The notes: generated by a model from the sequence alone, not told the origin. A stretch of DNA of 64,000 nucleotides from Prasinococcaceae sp. CCMP 1430 (GCA_013416795.1 RQSC01000029.1:519584-583583); one strand, 5' to 3'. Numbered from the stretch's first letter, positions 39,372 through 49,639 are shown. A program made the numbers and translations.

Positions 39372-42300
39372 TCACACCTGCGGGCGCGTCTGCACCACGA
39401 AGATCTCGCCGTCCGCGCGCACGACGCCCTCGATGTCCTGCGGCGAGCCGAGCGCCTCCTCAACAGCGGCGCCGACAGCGGCGATGCGCTCGAGGGTGGT
39501 GGCCCTGTAGGCCGAGTCAAGCACGATCGGGTCGGCCGAGTAGTCCACGCGCACCTCGTAGGACTCGTCCATTGTGACGCTGTCGTACAGGCCGGCGCCG
39601 GCGTAGCCCTCGAGATCCTCACCGTTCGAGTCCGAGCGGAAGATGAGCGTCTCGGGGCACAGCAGCGCCGCGCTCTTCGAGGGGAAGCCCATCGTGCGCG
39701 GTGCGCCCTCGATCGCGCCCTTGCCGGCGCCCTTGCGCGCGGTGAAGGACAGCGCGCGTCCGGGGTAGTTGCCGACGAGCGTCTCGCCGAGACCGAAGAC
39801 CAGCTCACCGTAGATCTCGTCGCTGTCGCCCGTCACGGGGTTGGACGTGTGCAGCACGAAGGCGTACTGCGGCTGCACCACCTCCTGGATGAGCACGGCC
39901 ATAGACAGGTTGTTGTGGTCGATCCCAGCCTTGCGGCACGACACGTAGGCGCGCTCATTCCACTTGCTCGCCCACACGCGCGCCGCCGCGGCGAACGCCG
40001 CCTCCCAGCGCTCCTCACCCACGGGCATCGGCAGCCCAGCCTGCTGCATGGCCGCCTTGATCGCCGCGGCGGCCTCGGGCGACGGGCGCACGGCCTGCGC
40101 AGCCGCGCGCGCCTCCTCGAGCTGCTCATTCGTGAGCGCGGCCCCCGAGCTGGCAAGCGCGGCGAGCTTCTGCGCGGGCGCGGCGTTCACCCGCTCCTTC
40201 AGCAGCTCATCGAACACGCCGAAGGGCAGCGCGGCCGAGGAGGGGAGGTTGATCCACGCCGGGAGCTTGCCGCGCAGCGACGCGACATTGTTGCTCTTGG
40301 CGCCGACGACACCGGGCCTGTAGTCATCCCAAGCGAACGCCCAGCTGCCGCACCAGCGCACGCGCTCGATGCTAGGACCTCCAGGAGCGGCCCCGGCGGT
40401 GGGCGCAGCGGTGTGCTGCTGCACCCCCCCCGCCGGAGCCGCGCTCACAGGGGCGGCCTCGGCGACGAGCAGGTCGTTGGGCCCGTTCGGCTTCAGGGAG
40501 GCCGTCTTGCCTTCCATGCCGCGCAGCGAGCTCAGCACGCCGGCGTCGAAGCAGCTGGCAAAGCACACCCCCTCGTTGCGCGCGCGCACCGAGACGTGAG
40601 ACAGAACGTCGGGCATGTCTGGCGTGAGCACGGCCACTGCGCCCTCGGGGATCTCCTCCTCGCCAGACACGTGGCCGGCCACCACGATGGTCGGTGTGGA
40701 GTAGACGTCGTTCATGACGGTCTGCAGCTCGTCCACCACCACGACCAGTCCAGTCGCTTCATAAGGCGCGATGACCTGCCAGGCGCCCAGGTCGGCCGTA
40801 TCGCGCAGCAGCGGGTCCAGGCGAGCGAGCAGCTGGCTGAGCGGCGCGCCAGGGCTCGCCCGCACAACCTCCTCAGTGAACGACGCCACGGCATGGCCAT
40901 CGATGTGGAGCTTGTGGCCCATGGACTCCGCGGTCGGCTGCAGCAGGTGGTGGGTGTGCCCGGTGGCGCTGGCGAGTGCCATGGAGGTGCGGTCGGCCGC
41001 CGCCTTGACACGCAGCGCCCACTCGTGCGCCTCGCCGCCGCCGTTGACCGCTGCGTCCCAGTCGCGGCAGCAGTACACCAGCTCGTCGTTGTCGGGGAAG
41101 CTCATGGCGCAGTTCTCGATCGCGAGGCCGACCAGCCGCACGAGCCCGCGCGCGCCCCACTTGTCCGAGTAGGCCAGCATGCGCTCCGCCGCCGAGCGGA
41201 ACGTGTTCTCGAGCGCGAGGTCGAGATAGAGCACGTCCTTGAGCGCGCGGCGATCCATGCCCGAGCCCGCCCTCAACAACGGCAGCAGACGGCGGCGGCA
41301 GTCGACGGATCGCGCCATGAGCGACTCCACGTCCGAGCCTCCCACACCGCCGACCACGTCCCCGAGCGCGGCTACGAGCTCGTGGTCGTCGGTGACCTCC
41401 CTCACGGCGTCCTTGCTGCCGCCCTTGCCCTTCACCTCGTGGAGCGAGTAGCCCAGGCACGACTCCACGGCGCTCTCCAGGTCGGCGCCGGAGTGCACCG
41501 CCTTGAGGGAGCGCAGGTAGTTGGCCAGGTCGTCGTACAACTTCTTCGGATTGCCGTGCGCGCCATTGAGGCTGGGCTCGGAGGTGATCTTGCGGTCGTA
41601 CGACGCGAGGCGCGCCGCGTCGATGCCGTTCTCCTCCAGCGTCCCCCAGTACACGCCCATGTCGAAGCCCGACTCAATGTGGTCCATGAGCGCCTGGCAG
41701 ATGGCCACGTCGTCCGGGCAGGTGTTGTTGTGCAGCTTCTGGTGCCACTCCTCCATCATGCCGCCCATCTGATCGTTCTGGCGCTGGATGACCAGGATCT
41801 CGTCCCTAATGCGCTGGCCAACGTCGCCCTCGCCGCCGCGACCGACACCCGCCATGATGAGGCGCGAGAGCTCGCGCAGCTCCGGGCGGTCGGCGAACAC
41901 CCCGATGGTGAGGTCCGTCAGGCGGATCTGCGCGGCGCTCAGCTCGCGCGGCTTGACGTTGTAGTCGTTGTTCCACTTGAGCAGCTTCGCCGCCGCGTAG
42001 CGCAGCCACACCGTGACGGCAACCGCGGCCGAGGCGTCGCCGCTGTGGAGCGCGCCCTCCAGAAGCTCCGAGGCGATGTTGTAGCGGTGCATGAACGAGC
42101 GCTCCGCGTCGCCCTCGCGGCCGACAATTTGCCCGACCATGTGCTCGGCCACGCCGCCCGCGTGTGTGGGCGTGCCGCCCGCGCCCAGCATGTCCTCAAC
42201 CCGCCCGCCGAACTGGCGCCCGGGCGGCGCCGCCGGAGGGTTGGGATCGCCCTTCGGCTTGCGGTGGATCACGGGAGCGGCCGTTTGCTGTGGCTGGTGG

Positions 42301-42644
42301 TGCTGCTGCTGGCGGTCGTGGCGCCGCTGCTGTTGCTGGCGCTGCGCGCCCGGCCGCACGTAGGTCACGTTGGGGTCCTTCCGCAGCCAGGAGCTGGGAC
42401 GGTCCCCGAACGGCCCCTTGTCGAGCCAGTCTTGGAGGTCCTGGAGCGACGCGCCGGCCTCGAGCTCCGCCCACATCTCCGCCGCGGCGGCGTCGAACTC
42501 GCGCTGCTGTTCATCCGGCGGCAGGTCGCGCATGCCGCCCTCCTCCCAGCGCACGTAGGCGCGGACCTCGATCATCTTGCGCGGGAGGTCGGGGGTGGTG
42601 ACCACCTTCTTCTCGGCGGCCGAGTACGCGCTGCCGGCGCGCAC
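39372..42644 (-). CDS. GWD: Alpha-glucan, water dikinase (GWD-type), 5' end unresolved
   Basis: A continuous frame of about 1090 residues. The N-terminal visible part contains EVRAYVRWEEGGMRDLPPDE, matching the segment that follows the carbohydrate-binding modules in plant GWD1. The middle has RLTDLTIGVFADRPELREL and GGMMEEWHQKLHNNTCPDDV. The phosphohistidine loop MPDVLSHVSVRARNEGVCF holds the catalytic His (codon at 40596-40598). A C-terminal PPDK-type nucleotide-binding domain follows (AYVSCRKAGIDHNNLSMAV; ETLIFRSDSNGEDLEGYAG) and ends FVVQTRPQV. GWD transfers the beta-phosphate of ATP to C6 of alpha-glucan and triggers starch breakdown. No tandem CBM45 starch-binding domain precedes it here. 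The frame stays open upstream to at least 42830 without an ATG and overlaps the next gene head to head. Codons strongly favour C at third positions. Confidence 0.93.
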   Translation of the reverse strand: MRAGSAYSAAEKKVVTTPDLPRKMIEVRAYVRWEEGGMRDLPPDEQQREFDAAAAEMWAELEAGASLQDLQDWLDKGPFGDRPSSWLRKDPNVTYVRPGAQRQQQQRRHDRQQQHHQPQQTAAPVIHRKPKGDPNPPAAPPGRQFGGRVEDMLGAGGTPTHAGGVAEHMVGQIVGREGDAERSFMHRYNIASELLEGALHSGDASAAVAVTVWLRYAAAKLLKWNNDYNVKPRELSAAQIRLTDLTIGVFADRPELRELSRLIMAGVGRGGEGDVGQRIRDEILVIQRQNDQMGGMMEEWHQKLHNNTCPDDVAICQALMDHIESGFDMGVYWGTLEENGIDAARLASYDRKITSEPSLNGAHGNPKKLYDDLANYLRSLKAVHSGADLESAVESCLGYSLHEVKGKGGSKDAVREVTDDHELVAALGDVVGGVGGSDVESLMARSVDCRRRLLPLLRAGSGMDRRALKDVLYLDLALENTFRSAAERMLAYSDKWGARGLVRLVGLAIENCAMSFPDNDELVYCCRDWDAAVNGGGEAHEWALRVKAAADRTSMALASATGHTHHLLQPTAESMGHKLHIDGHAVASFTEEVVRASPGAPLSQLLARLDPLLRDTADLGAWQVIAPYEATGLVVVVDELQTVMNDVYSTPTIVVAGHVSGEEEIPEGAVAVLTPDMPDVLSHVSVRARNEGVCFASCFDAGVLSSLRGMEGKTASLKPNGPNDLLVAEAAPVSAAPAGGVQQHTAAPTAGAAPGGPSIERVRWCGSWAFAWDDYRPGVVGAKSNNVASLRGKLPAWINLPSSAALPFGVFDELLKERVNAAPAQKLAALASSGAALTNEQLEEARAAAQAVRPSPEAAAAIKAAMQQAGLPMPVGEERWEAAFAAAARVWASKWNERAYVSCRKAGIDHNNLSMAVLIQEVVQPQYAFVLHTSNPVTGDSDEIYGELVFGLGETLVGNYPGRALSFTARKGAGKGAIEGAPRTMGFPSKSAALLCPETLIFRSDSNGEDLEGYAGAGLYDSVTMDESYEVRVDYSADPIVLDSAYRATTLERIAAVGAAVEEALGSPQDIEGVVRADGEIFVVQTRPQV

Positions 42645-42830
42645 CGAGCACGTGAAGGCGCCGTTTGGCGGCCGCGCTTCTGCGGCGGCCGCTGCAGCGC
42701 TGGGTGACGTGCCGGAGAGGTGCGGCCCGGCGGAGCGAGCCGCGCGCAGCTCGCTACCGGCACCTGCTGCCGCCTGTGTCTGACGCTTGTCCCACCGCCC
42801 CGTCTCCCCTCCTCCTTCGCGGCGCTGCAG

Positions 42831-43872
42831 CTACGTGGCAGACCTGGTGGCGTTTGGTGCGGTCTACCTGTGCGAGAATGGCGCCACGGGCAAGCTGCGC
42901 AAGCTGCGCAAGGACGTGGAGGTGGCGCAGGGCGACGTGATGCGTGTGCACGTGCATCCGCGGCGCTTCCCCGCGGCGCGGCGGGACGACTGGGCGCAGC
43001 GCGTGGTGCGTCCAGCGGTGGGGGCGCCACCCGCAGGCATTGTGGTGGTCGACAAGCCGTCGGGTGTGCCGTGCGGCCCGGCAACGTTGGACAACGCGGT
43101 GGAGACGGCCGCGATGCAGCTGACGCGCGCGCTGGGCGGAAGCGCGGACGGTGCCTTCGTCGCCGGCAGCGCCGACGACGCCGGCGATGGCTGCGAAGCG
43201 TTCGCGACGCTCGAGCCTGTCGGCCGACTGGACGTGTGCACCTCGGGCCTGCTGGTCCTCGCGGCAGACGCCGCGTCAGCACGCGCCGGCAACGACCGCC
43301 TCGTGGCCGGCGGCGTCGACAAGCGCTACGCCTGCCGCGTGGTGCTCTCCGAGGGTCACGAGCGCCCGCCGCAGCTTGGCCTGTTGGAGCACTGGGTGCT
43401 CACCGGCTGGCAGGGCGGCAAGACGCGCGTGCTGCCGGATGTGCGCAGCGCCGACGACGCCCAGCGCCTTGGCATAGCCGGGGCGAAGCGCTGCGCGCTC
43501 GAGGTGCTCTCGGTGTCTCCCGCGCGAGGCGCTCCGCCACGCCGCTTCGACATCGAGCTGCGACTCCTCACCGGCCGCACGCACCAGATCCGCGCGCAGA
43601 TGGCCGCGGCCGGCGCGCCTCTGCTGGGCGACGCGGTGTACGCCCGTGCGACCGCCGAGGCCATCGCCGCTGCCGAGCGCTCCGGCGGCGACGCAGAGGT
43701 GCGCGCCCTGTACCCTAGCGGCCGCGCGCCGGACGCCATCGCGCTGCGCTGCGCCTCGCTCGCCTGGGAGGGCGTACGCTACGAGGCGCCGCCGACGCGC
43801 GAGTGGGACGACCTCGAGGGCGCCGCCGACGAGGGCGCCAAGCGAGCGCGAACGGTGCCGCGCTCGTGCTAG
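42831..43872 (+). CDS. RluA-family RNA pseudouridine synthase (5' exon missing)
   Basis: The exon starts after a CGGCGCTGCAG acceptor at 42830, phase 2. No ATG exists in any frame of this strand between about 42575 and 42870 that could start it, so the first exon is not identified. The first 50 residues look like a small S4-type or leader segment (AVYLCENGATGKLRKLRKDV). Next come GIVVVDKPSGVPCGP, the catalytic GRLDVCTSGLLVLA with the active-site Asp, and KRYACRVVL. The conserved TGRTHQIRAQMAAAGAPLLG and DAVYA follow. These are the RluA/Pus motifs in order. It should convert uridine to pseudouridine in tRNA or rRNA; the target is unknown. About 347 residues are visible. A basic tail (KRARTVPRSC) ends the protein. 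The gene is convergent with TRMT61A, 169 bp between stops. Confidence 0.9.
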
Positions 43873-44041
43873 CTACGGATGCTGCTGGCGATGTAGAGCA
43901 GGAGAGCAACCCGTCGTTAGAGCCGCAGTAGCTACTGTAGCTAGAGAGAAGAGACAGCAGGCAAGCTAGCTAGGGGTAGAATCGCAGTCACCACTTATTT
44001 TACAACGGGCGCAGGCGGCCAGTCCCGCGCGTCCTCGAGCC

Positions 44042-45407
44042 TCACATCACGCGCCTGGCGAAGGTGAGGTAGCCAGTGTGGCCGACGGCCTCGATGGACG
44101 GCCGACAGCTCACGATGGTTCGCGACTGCGGGGCCACGTCCGACTTCTGAGAGGCGCAACGCACGACGTCAGCGCGCGCATCGGCGCCTCCGCATGCGCG
44201 CACCCGGACGCGCGGCGCGTTGGCTCGCGCGACGAGGGTACGCACCTCCCCTCCCTCAGCGCTGCCACCGGTGGGCTTGTTGTCCACGGATGCATCGGCC
44301 ATGCGCTTGCGCTTGGCCCCCCTCTCGGCGAGGCCTCCGCCCTTGACGCCCGGCGCGGGCTCGCGATCCATGTCGATGATGACGTCCTCGGCGTGCGTCT
44401 CGTAAGCGCGCAGAAGGCACTCGACGGTGGTGAGCTCGCAGAAGCCCTCGCGGCAGAGCGCCTCCGCGGCGCGCTGGACCTGCTCGATGCACGGCGAGAA
44501 GGAGCACACGAGGCCACCGGGGCGCAGCGCAGCGGCCGCGTGCGGCACCGCGCGCCAGGGCGACGGCAGGTCGAGGAAGACCCCGTCGGCGCAGCCCTCG
44601 GCGTCCTCGCCAAAGCCGTCGGCTTCGACGTCGCGCGTGACGACGGTCACCATGTCCGTGAGGCCATTCTCCTCGAACTCGGCGCGCGCGCGGTCCGCGC
44701 GGCCCGGGTTGAACTCGTACGTGCGCACCGCGCCGTGCGGCGCCACGCAGCGCGCGAGCGCGGTCGTGAGCGAGCCCGAGCCAGTGCCGCTCTCCACGAC
44801 CACGCTCCCCGGCCGCAGCTCGAGCCCCGCGAGCACCACCGAGATGTCTGGATGGTACAAAATCTGCGTGCGGTGCGGCAGCACCCGCGTCCACAGCTCC
44901 GAGGTGGCTCGCAGCACGTGCACGAAGCCCTTCCCCTTGTTGTCGAAGATGCGCCCGCCGTATCGCTCGCCGACGAGCGAGCCCAATTCGAACACGCCGT
45001 AGCGGTTCTGGAAGCGCGCCCCGGGCTTGACGAGCACGGCCTTCTGCGACGCGTACGACTCGTACAGGACGACCTGCGCGCGCGCGAGGCGCGCCGCCGA
45101 GGGCGCGCCGGGCCCGTTGGGAGCGCCGGGCGAGAGGCGAGGCGAGGCGAGGCGAGTGGGGGGCGTCGCACGTCAGCGGGGCGTCCGTCGCCGCGTCGAG
45201 GGTGCACCCCTCGGCGGTACGGCGGGAAGGGCGTGCAGACACACTTGCAAACTAGCTATTGCACGCGCCCTTTCGCCCGCACCCCAACGCACCAGGTCCC
45301 CCTCGCGGATGACGTCGTCATCCGCGACGGCTGTGTCGGTCGGCAGCACGCCCCCCGCGGCCGCGCCTCCCGCCCGCGCCCCCTCCCCCGTGCCGCCGCC
45401 GCCTCCC
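44042..45407 (-). CDS. TRMT61A: tRNA (adenine58-N1)-methyltransferase catalytic subunit (5' end in gap)
   Basis: Exons (minus) are 45407(partial)-45293 and 45073-44042; the intron of 219 bp (GTGCGTTGG donor, CGCGCAG acceptor) is phase 0. The splice restores VIREGDLVVLYESYASQKAV, which aligns with the N-terminus of TRMT61A (EELIKEGDTAIL). The rest matches throughout: ELWTRVLPHRTQILYHPDIS, the SAM-binding VVVESGTGSGSLT, the catalytic-site FLDLPSPW, CSFSPCIEQVQRAAEALC and the terminal AVGHTGYLTFARRV. It is the catalytic subunit of the nuclear TRM6/TRM61 complex making m1A58 in tRNAs. The initiator Met is lost in the N gap at 45408-45497. A Lys/Arg-rich insertion (RGAKRKRMADAS) before the last motif may be a nuclear localisation signal. 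TGTAA on the coding strand is at 44000-44004. Confidence 0.94.
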
Positions 45408-45497
45408 NNNNNNNNNNNNNNNNNNNNNNNNNNNNNNNNNNNNNNNNNNNNNNNNNNNNNNNNNNNNNNNNNNNNNNNNNNNNNNNNNNNNNNNNNN
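45408..45497. other. Assembly gap (90 N)
   Basis: All N. It interrupts the 5' exon of TRMT61A. Flanked by a C-rich tract on the left and a T-rich tract on the right. Confidence 0.99.
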
Positions 45498-46250
45498 TTT
45501 TTACTATCAAATATTCAACCGGCACCGCGCGCGTCGCCGTCGCCGGCCAGCGAGGCGCCGCCCATCGGTACTGCATGCAGGACGCGCGCGCGCGCGCGCC
45601 CCCGCGCGCGCGCGCGCGCGCGCCGCATGCGATCTGATGGCTCCAACCCCAACGTCACTTAGGGTCAGGTCGTAGACCCTCGGCGCAGCTCGCCATCACT
45701 TCGAAGGCGCCGTCGGCCGGCGCCGCGCCGATGCGATGTTCCGTGCGGCAAAATCTAATCTGTTCGGGGAGCGATCGCGGTTCCGGCACCCGCGCCGGAA
45801 TACCGCCGCGAAGGAACTCCGGCGATTTTTTACGGGGAAATGGATTGCGCGCGACAGGAATGGAATCCGTCGTTTTGGTCTTTGTTCGTGGTGGTTTCGT
45901 GCGAGAGGACGCAGGGAATTCGAGGAGGGTACGGCGTGGAATTCTCCGTTTCGTTTGCATTTGAGAGTGCGACGCGTTGCGCGTTCCCCCGCAAGCGCGC
46001 GCGCGCGCGAGGGCGCGGGCGGCACGCGCGCGCGCGCGCGCGGCGAGGGAGCAGCAGGGGGAGGAGCGCGGCGAAGGCTGAGCCCCCCTCGCTCCCTCCC
46101 TCCCCCAATCCCCCGCCTCGGCCCTCGCCCGAGCGCTAGGCGGGCCCCCAACCCCTGCCGCTCCGCGAGCTCCGCTCCGGCGAGGTCACTCCGCACGCGT
46201 CGCCGCGCCCGTCGCGGACCCTGTAAACCCCTTTAACCCCTTTTGACCCC
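45498..46250. other. Non-coding region between gap and 28S rRNA fragment
   Basis: No convincing gene. Contains long alternating GC tracts (45578-45632, 45995-46045) and an A/T-richer block (45740-45965). Immediately before the rRNA, three loose copies of an aacccctttt-type repeat occur at 46225-46250. Confidence 0.45.
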
Positions 46251-46258
46251 TTGAAGCT

Positions 46259-46301
<43 letters not shown>

Positions 46302-46324
46302 AGCCAAGCGTTCATAGCGACGTT

Positions 46325-46369
<45 letters not shown>

Positions 46370-46404
46370 GAATTCACCAAGTGTTGGATTGTTCACCCAC
46401 CAAT

Positions 46405-46459
<55 letters not shown>

Positions 46460-46811
46460 TATACTGCGTCCTAACAGAAATCGAATTTAGTACGAGAGGA
46501 ACCGTTCGTTCTCAGAATTGGTAATGCCTTTGGCTGAACAGCCAGTGAGGCGAAGCTACCCTGAGTTTGGCTTACGGCTGAACGCCTCTAAGCCGGAAGC
46601 AGCTCTGGAGGGACGCCACATGCGCGAGCGGCGAAACCCGCCTACGTATAATGTTCAGGAGCATATGTCGGCCTTGTGTGCAGCGCAATTCCAATCGTCG
46701 CCCGCGATAAATCCTTTGCAGACGACTTACATATGGATCAGGGTCGTGTAAGTAGTAGAGCAGCCTTGTTGCTGCGATCTACTGAGCGTCATCCCTCAGA
46801 TCCGAGATTTG
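46251..46811 (+). rRNA. 3'-terminal fragment of 28S (large-subunit) rRNA
   Basis: From ttgaagctagaggtgtcag onward the sequence is the highly conserved domain V/VI of eukaryotic LSU rRNA: the peptidyl-transferase region (gttaccacagggataactgg), the acaggttagttttacccta segment, the sarcin-ricin loop agtacgagaggaac at 46489-46502, and the conserved gaacgcctctaag near the 3' end. It terminates with gatttgt at about 46811, the normal 3' end. The remaining roughly 3 kb of 28S and the 5.8S/18S genes are absent upstream. It is therefore a 5'-truncated copy: a dispersed rDNA fragment, the edge of an rDNA unit placed here by assembly, or a pseudogene. No base change in the universally conserved core is obvious. 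Confidence 0.95.
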
Positions 46812-46814
46812 TAC

Positions 46815-46952
46815 CAAACACACACACGCGTGCACTCCACGCGCGTGCGTGTTTACCCCCCCCACCATCACACACACACACGCATCCATCTCCCTCTCCT
46901 CCCTCAACAATCACACACACACAACCAACGTGTACCCACACACACACATCAA
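46815..46952 (+). repeat. CA-rich simple repeats downstream of the rRNA fragment
   Basis: Several short CA microsatellite blocks (at about 46817, 46869, 46911 and 46937) are interspersed with C-rich DNA directly after the 28S 3' end, resembling rDNA spacer sequence. Confidence 0.8.
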
Positions 46953-46969
46953 AACGCACGCCTCGGGAC

Positions 46970-47477
46970 GAGTCTCCCGTGGGTGACGATGAGCTCAATA
47001 TGAATGAATCGAACCACAGGTGCTTGGTGAGGCCTTCGCCCGCGCGTGCGGCAGACGCGAGCAGGCGCATCATGCGTGGGGGTGCGAGCGACCGAGCGCG
47101 CGCGGCGCGGCGGCGCTGATGTGGACGAGTCCCCGCATCACGCAAGGGGGGGGGGCGCAGGCCGCGGCCGGCGGCGCCCCGAGGCGCGCGCGCGCGCGTT
47201 TTCGCATGCGTTTCGCACATCATTTCGGCGCTGGAACTTCGCCATTTTTCGCAGCGCGGCGCGCGGCCGGCAAGCGCCAGCACGCAGAGAGGCCCATTGC
47301 TCTGCCTCTGCAAGGCGCTCGCTCGCACTCCTTCTTTCTGCTGCGCGGACGCCCTCAGGGAGGAGCGAGCGAGCGCGCACATGCATGTGCCTCTGCATAG
47401 GCTACGCCAGGCAAGGCAGGTACGCGTACACGCACGTCCCCGATGGAGTCTCCCGTGGGTAATAATGAAATTAAAAA
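46970..47477 (+). repeat. Two copies of a short ESPVG-encoding element
   Basis: gagtctcccgtgggt is repeated exactly at 46970-46984 and 47446-47460. In the same frame the first copy continues gacgatgagctc and the second aataatgaaatt, so both encode ESPVG followed by an acidic/amide pair and E plus L or I. The second copy has an in-frame ATG (47443) and a stop after 17 codons. They may be remnants of a duplicated exon or a mobile or rDNA-spacer repeat. Confidence 0.45.
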
Positions 47478-48073
47478 CACGTGTCTCGAGGTCTGAGCTG
47501 CGCGAGGGCGACCCGCCTACCCCCGCACCCACTCGACTTTGGTGTGGTGGGGCGTCGGCGCGGGTGCAGGGCGCCACACGCATGCACGATGCGTGCCCGC
47601 CCCAGCAGAGGGAGGGAGGGCTGGGCGTGGCCGGCGTAGGCAGGCAGGCGGGGCACTCAGCAAGCAGCCCCCCCCCCCATTGCCCCGCCCGGTCTGCCCC
47701 ACCTCCTGACTGTGGCCCGCGCTCGCGCCTCCTCTCCTGCCGGAGCGCGCGCCTCCGCGCGCATGCTCGCGCGCGGGACACGAGCGGACGCGGCGCATGT
47801 GCGCCCCAGGCGAGGGCGGAGCATCCCACAGCCCGCGCCCGCGCCTTCGTGGGCGCGCGCGCTGTGGCGCAAATGTGCGCAAAGAAGACCAAATGACTGC
47901 CATACAAGTAGTGCTACAGTACAGTACACCGCCGGCGTGCTAGCGAGCGGCGCGCGAGCGAGTGCGCGCGCGAGCGAGTGCGAGCGTGAGAGAGAGAAAG
48001 CTCGCGAGCGACGGGCCAGGCGGTCACGTTCGCCGATTTGCGCTGCTGCCTCCGCTACCGCCGCACCCATGGC

Positions 48074-48295
48074 TTAGAAGTCCGAGCAACGGCCGTTCTT
48101 CTCCCAGTCCCCGAATCGCGTCGGCTCCTCACCCGTCGGTCCACCGTACTCGCCGCGCTCGGCGTTATAGTATTTGGCCGCGAGCGCGGCGTCCTCCTCG
48201 TCGAGCGCCTCGTCGGTCAGATCGCTATCGTCGGAGCAGTCCTCGCCAGCGGCGCCGGCGCGGCCGCCAACACGTGTCTTCTCTTCCGTGAGCGT
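48074..48295 (-). CDS. SDHAF4: Succinate dehydrogenase assembly factor 4 (last exon)
   Basis: The exon begins after a TCTCAG acceptor (ends 48296), phase 0, and encodes 73 residues to a TAA. The C-terminus EYGGPTGEEPTRFGDWEKNG then RCSDF is diagnostic of SDHAF4/Sdh8 (DUF1674), whose other members end GDWE.KGRCSDF. This small mitochondrial matrix factor binds FAD-loaded SDHA and promotes complex II assembly. The upstream exon carrying the start and targeting peptide is not resolved. A minus-strand ATG at 48546 opening MSSHAHAQRALCGMCAATL and ending at a GTG|GTGACA donor is a plausible first exon, which would nearly abut the 5' end of the divergent pyrophosphatase gene. Confidence 0.88.
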   Translation of the reverse strand, partial: TLTEEKTRVGGRAGAAGEDCSDDSDLTDEALDEEDAALAAKYYNAERGEYGGPTGEEPTRFGDWEKNGRCSDF

Positions 48296-48658
48296 CTGAG
48301 ATCGAGCCAAGCGATTGGGCGTGGGAGGCGAGTAGGGTCACGGGAGGCATGCGACGGGCGGAAAGGAGTGGGGCGGGCGCAGCCGCGCGACATCATCGCA
48401 TGTGCAGCGAGGCGGTGTTAGCACACGATGATCGGAACCATTCACACGTGCGCTCCCTTATGCACCACGCTCGTGTCACCACAGGCGCCAGGGTGGCTGC
48501 GCACATGCCGCACAACGCGCGCTGCGCATGCGCGTGCGAGCTCATGACCGGGCAGGCGGCATCCCACGCCGCGCGCGCCGGCGCGCGGCGCACCTTGAGC
48601 TCCGCGGTTGCCCTCGCCTCGGCCGCCACCGCGAGGTCCGGCCCGCCGCCGCCCGCAG

Positions 48659-49607
48659 CTGCCCACCGACATCACGCTGCTCACGATGGTCGGCCCGGCC
48701 TTCATCGCCGGCATCATCGCGCTGATGATGATCGGCTACCTCATGAGCGTCATCAAGGCCGCCTCGAGGGTGCGTGCGCGCCTTTTTTTTTTTTGAGTGG
48801 ATTTTCCACGGCGTGCGTCGTGTATGGGTACTTGGTGCACGCGCCACCAGCTAGTGCCGCCGGCCCCGTTGCGCGGGGGTCTGGGACTCTCTCTCTCTCT
48901 TTCAATGCATCGCACGCAATGGTGGGAGGTCGGCGTTGCGCTTGGGCGGACCGACCGGGCGTTGGCCGCTGTCGCCGCCCCGCTCCCCTCCCCCCGGGCG
49001 CCGCAGCTGATCGAGCGGGTGCTGACCGCTGGCGTGCTGCGCCACGCTCCTGCAGGGCTCGGGCGTGCAGACCGAGATTGCCGACCAGATCGCCGAGGGC
49101 GCCGCGTCGTTCCTCATCACCGAGTACAAGTGCCTGGTTCCCTTCGTGGTCGTGGTGTTCGCGTTCATCGTCGGCGTCCTCGAGGGCCAGGACGCGCCCA
49201 CTGAGGCCGACACCCTCCTGAAGGGCTACTCGACCCGCGGTGGCTGGCAGACGGCCATCTGCTTCCTCGTCGGCGCGGCCCTGTCGGCGACGGCCGGCTG
49301 GTTCGGCATGAAGGTGGCCACCGACACCAACGTGAAGACCATGGAGGCCGCCAAGAGTGGCATGAACCCGGCCCTCAAGGTCGCGTTCGCCGGCGGTGCC
49401 GTCATGGGCTTCACCGTCGTGTCGACCGCCCTCCTCGGCATCACCGTCCTGTTCGGCATCTTCACGTTCACCCGCACGGACGCCGGCGAGTACGACTCCT
49501 ACCGCCACTACTGCCGCGAGTCGGTCCGCTACCTGACTGGCTTCGGCTTCGGCGCCTCGGCCATCGCGCTGTTCGCGCGCGTGGCCGGCGGCATCTACAC
49601 CAAGGCC

Positions 49608-49639
<32 letters not shown>

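Larger units (their letters stand above)
46812..48073. other. Gene-poor region between the rRNA fragment and SDHAF4
   Basis: Apart from the CA repeats and the two ESPVG elements nothing gene-like is seen. GTACA at 47924-47928 (TGTAC on the minus strand) fits the SDHAF4 poly(A) signal, 146 bp past its stop. A poly-C run lies near 47670-47680. Confidence 0.45.

Noticed and set aside
39849-42707. 952-codon plus-strand frame opposite the glucan dikinase
   Set aside because: It is the antisense of a strongly C-biased coding sequence (Arg/His/Val/Leu rich), whereas the minus strand has every dikinase motif in order.
46518-46751. Protein-coding frame within 46518-46751
   Set aside because: It lies entirely within conserved 28S rRNA sequence.
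46251-46811. Complete rDNA unit
   Set aside because: Only the last 561 bp of 28S are recognisable; no 5.8S, ITS or 18S sequence lies upstream.
48349-49221. Plus-strand frame spanning the first visible pyrophosphatase exon
   Set aside because: It uses the wrong frame through the exon that encodes the LPTDITLLTMVGPAF membrane helix; it is a shadow.
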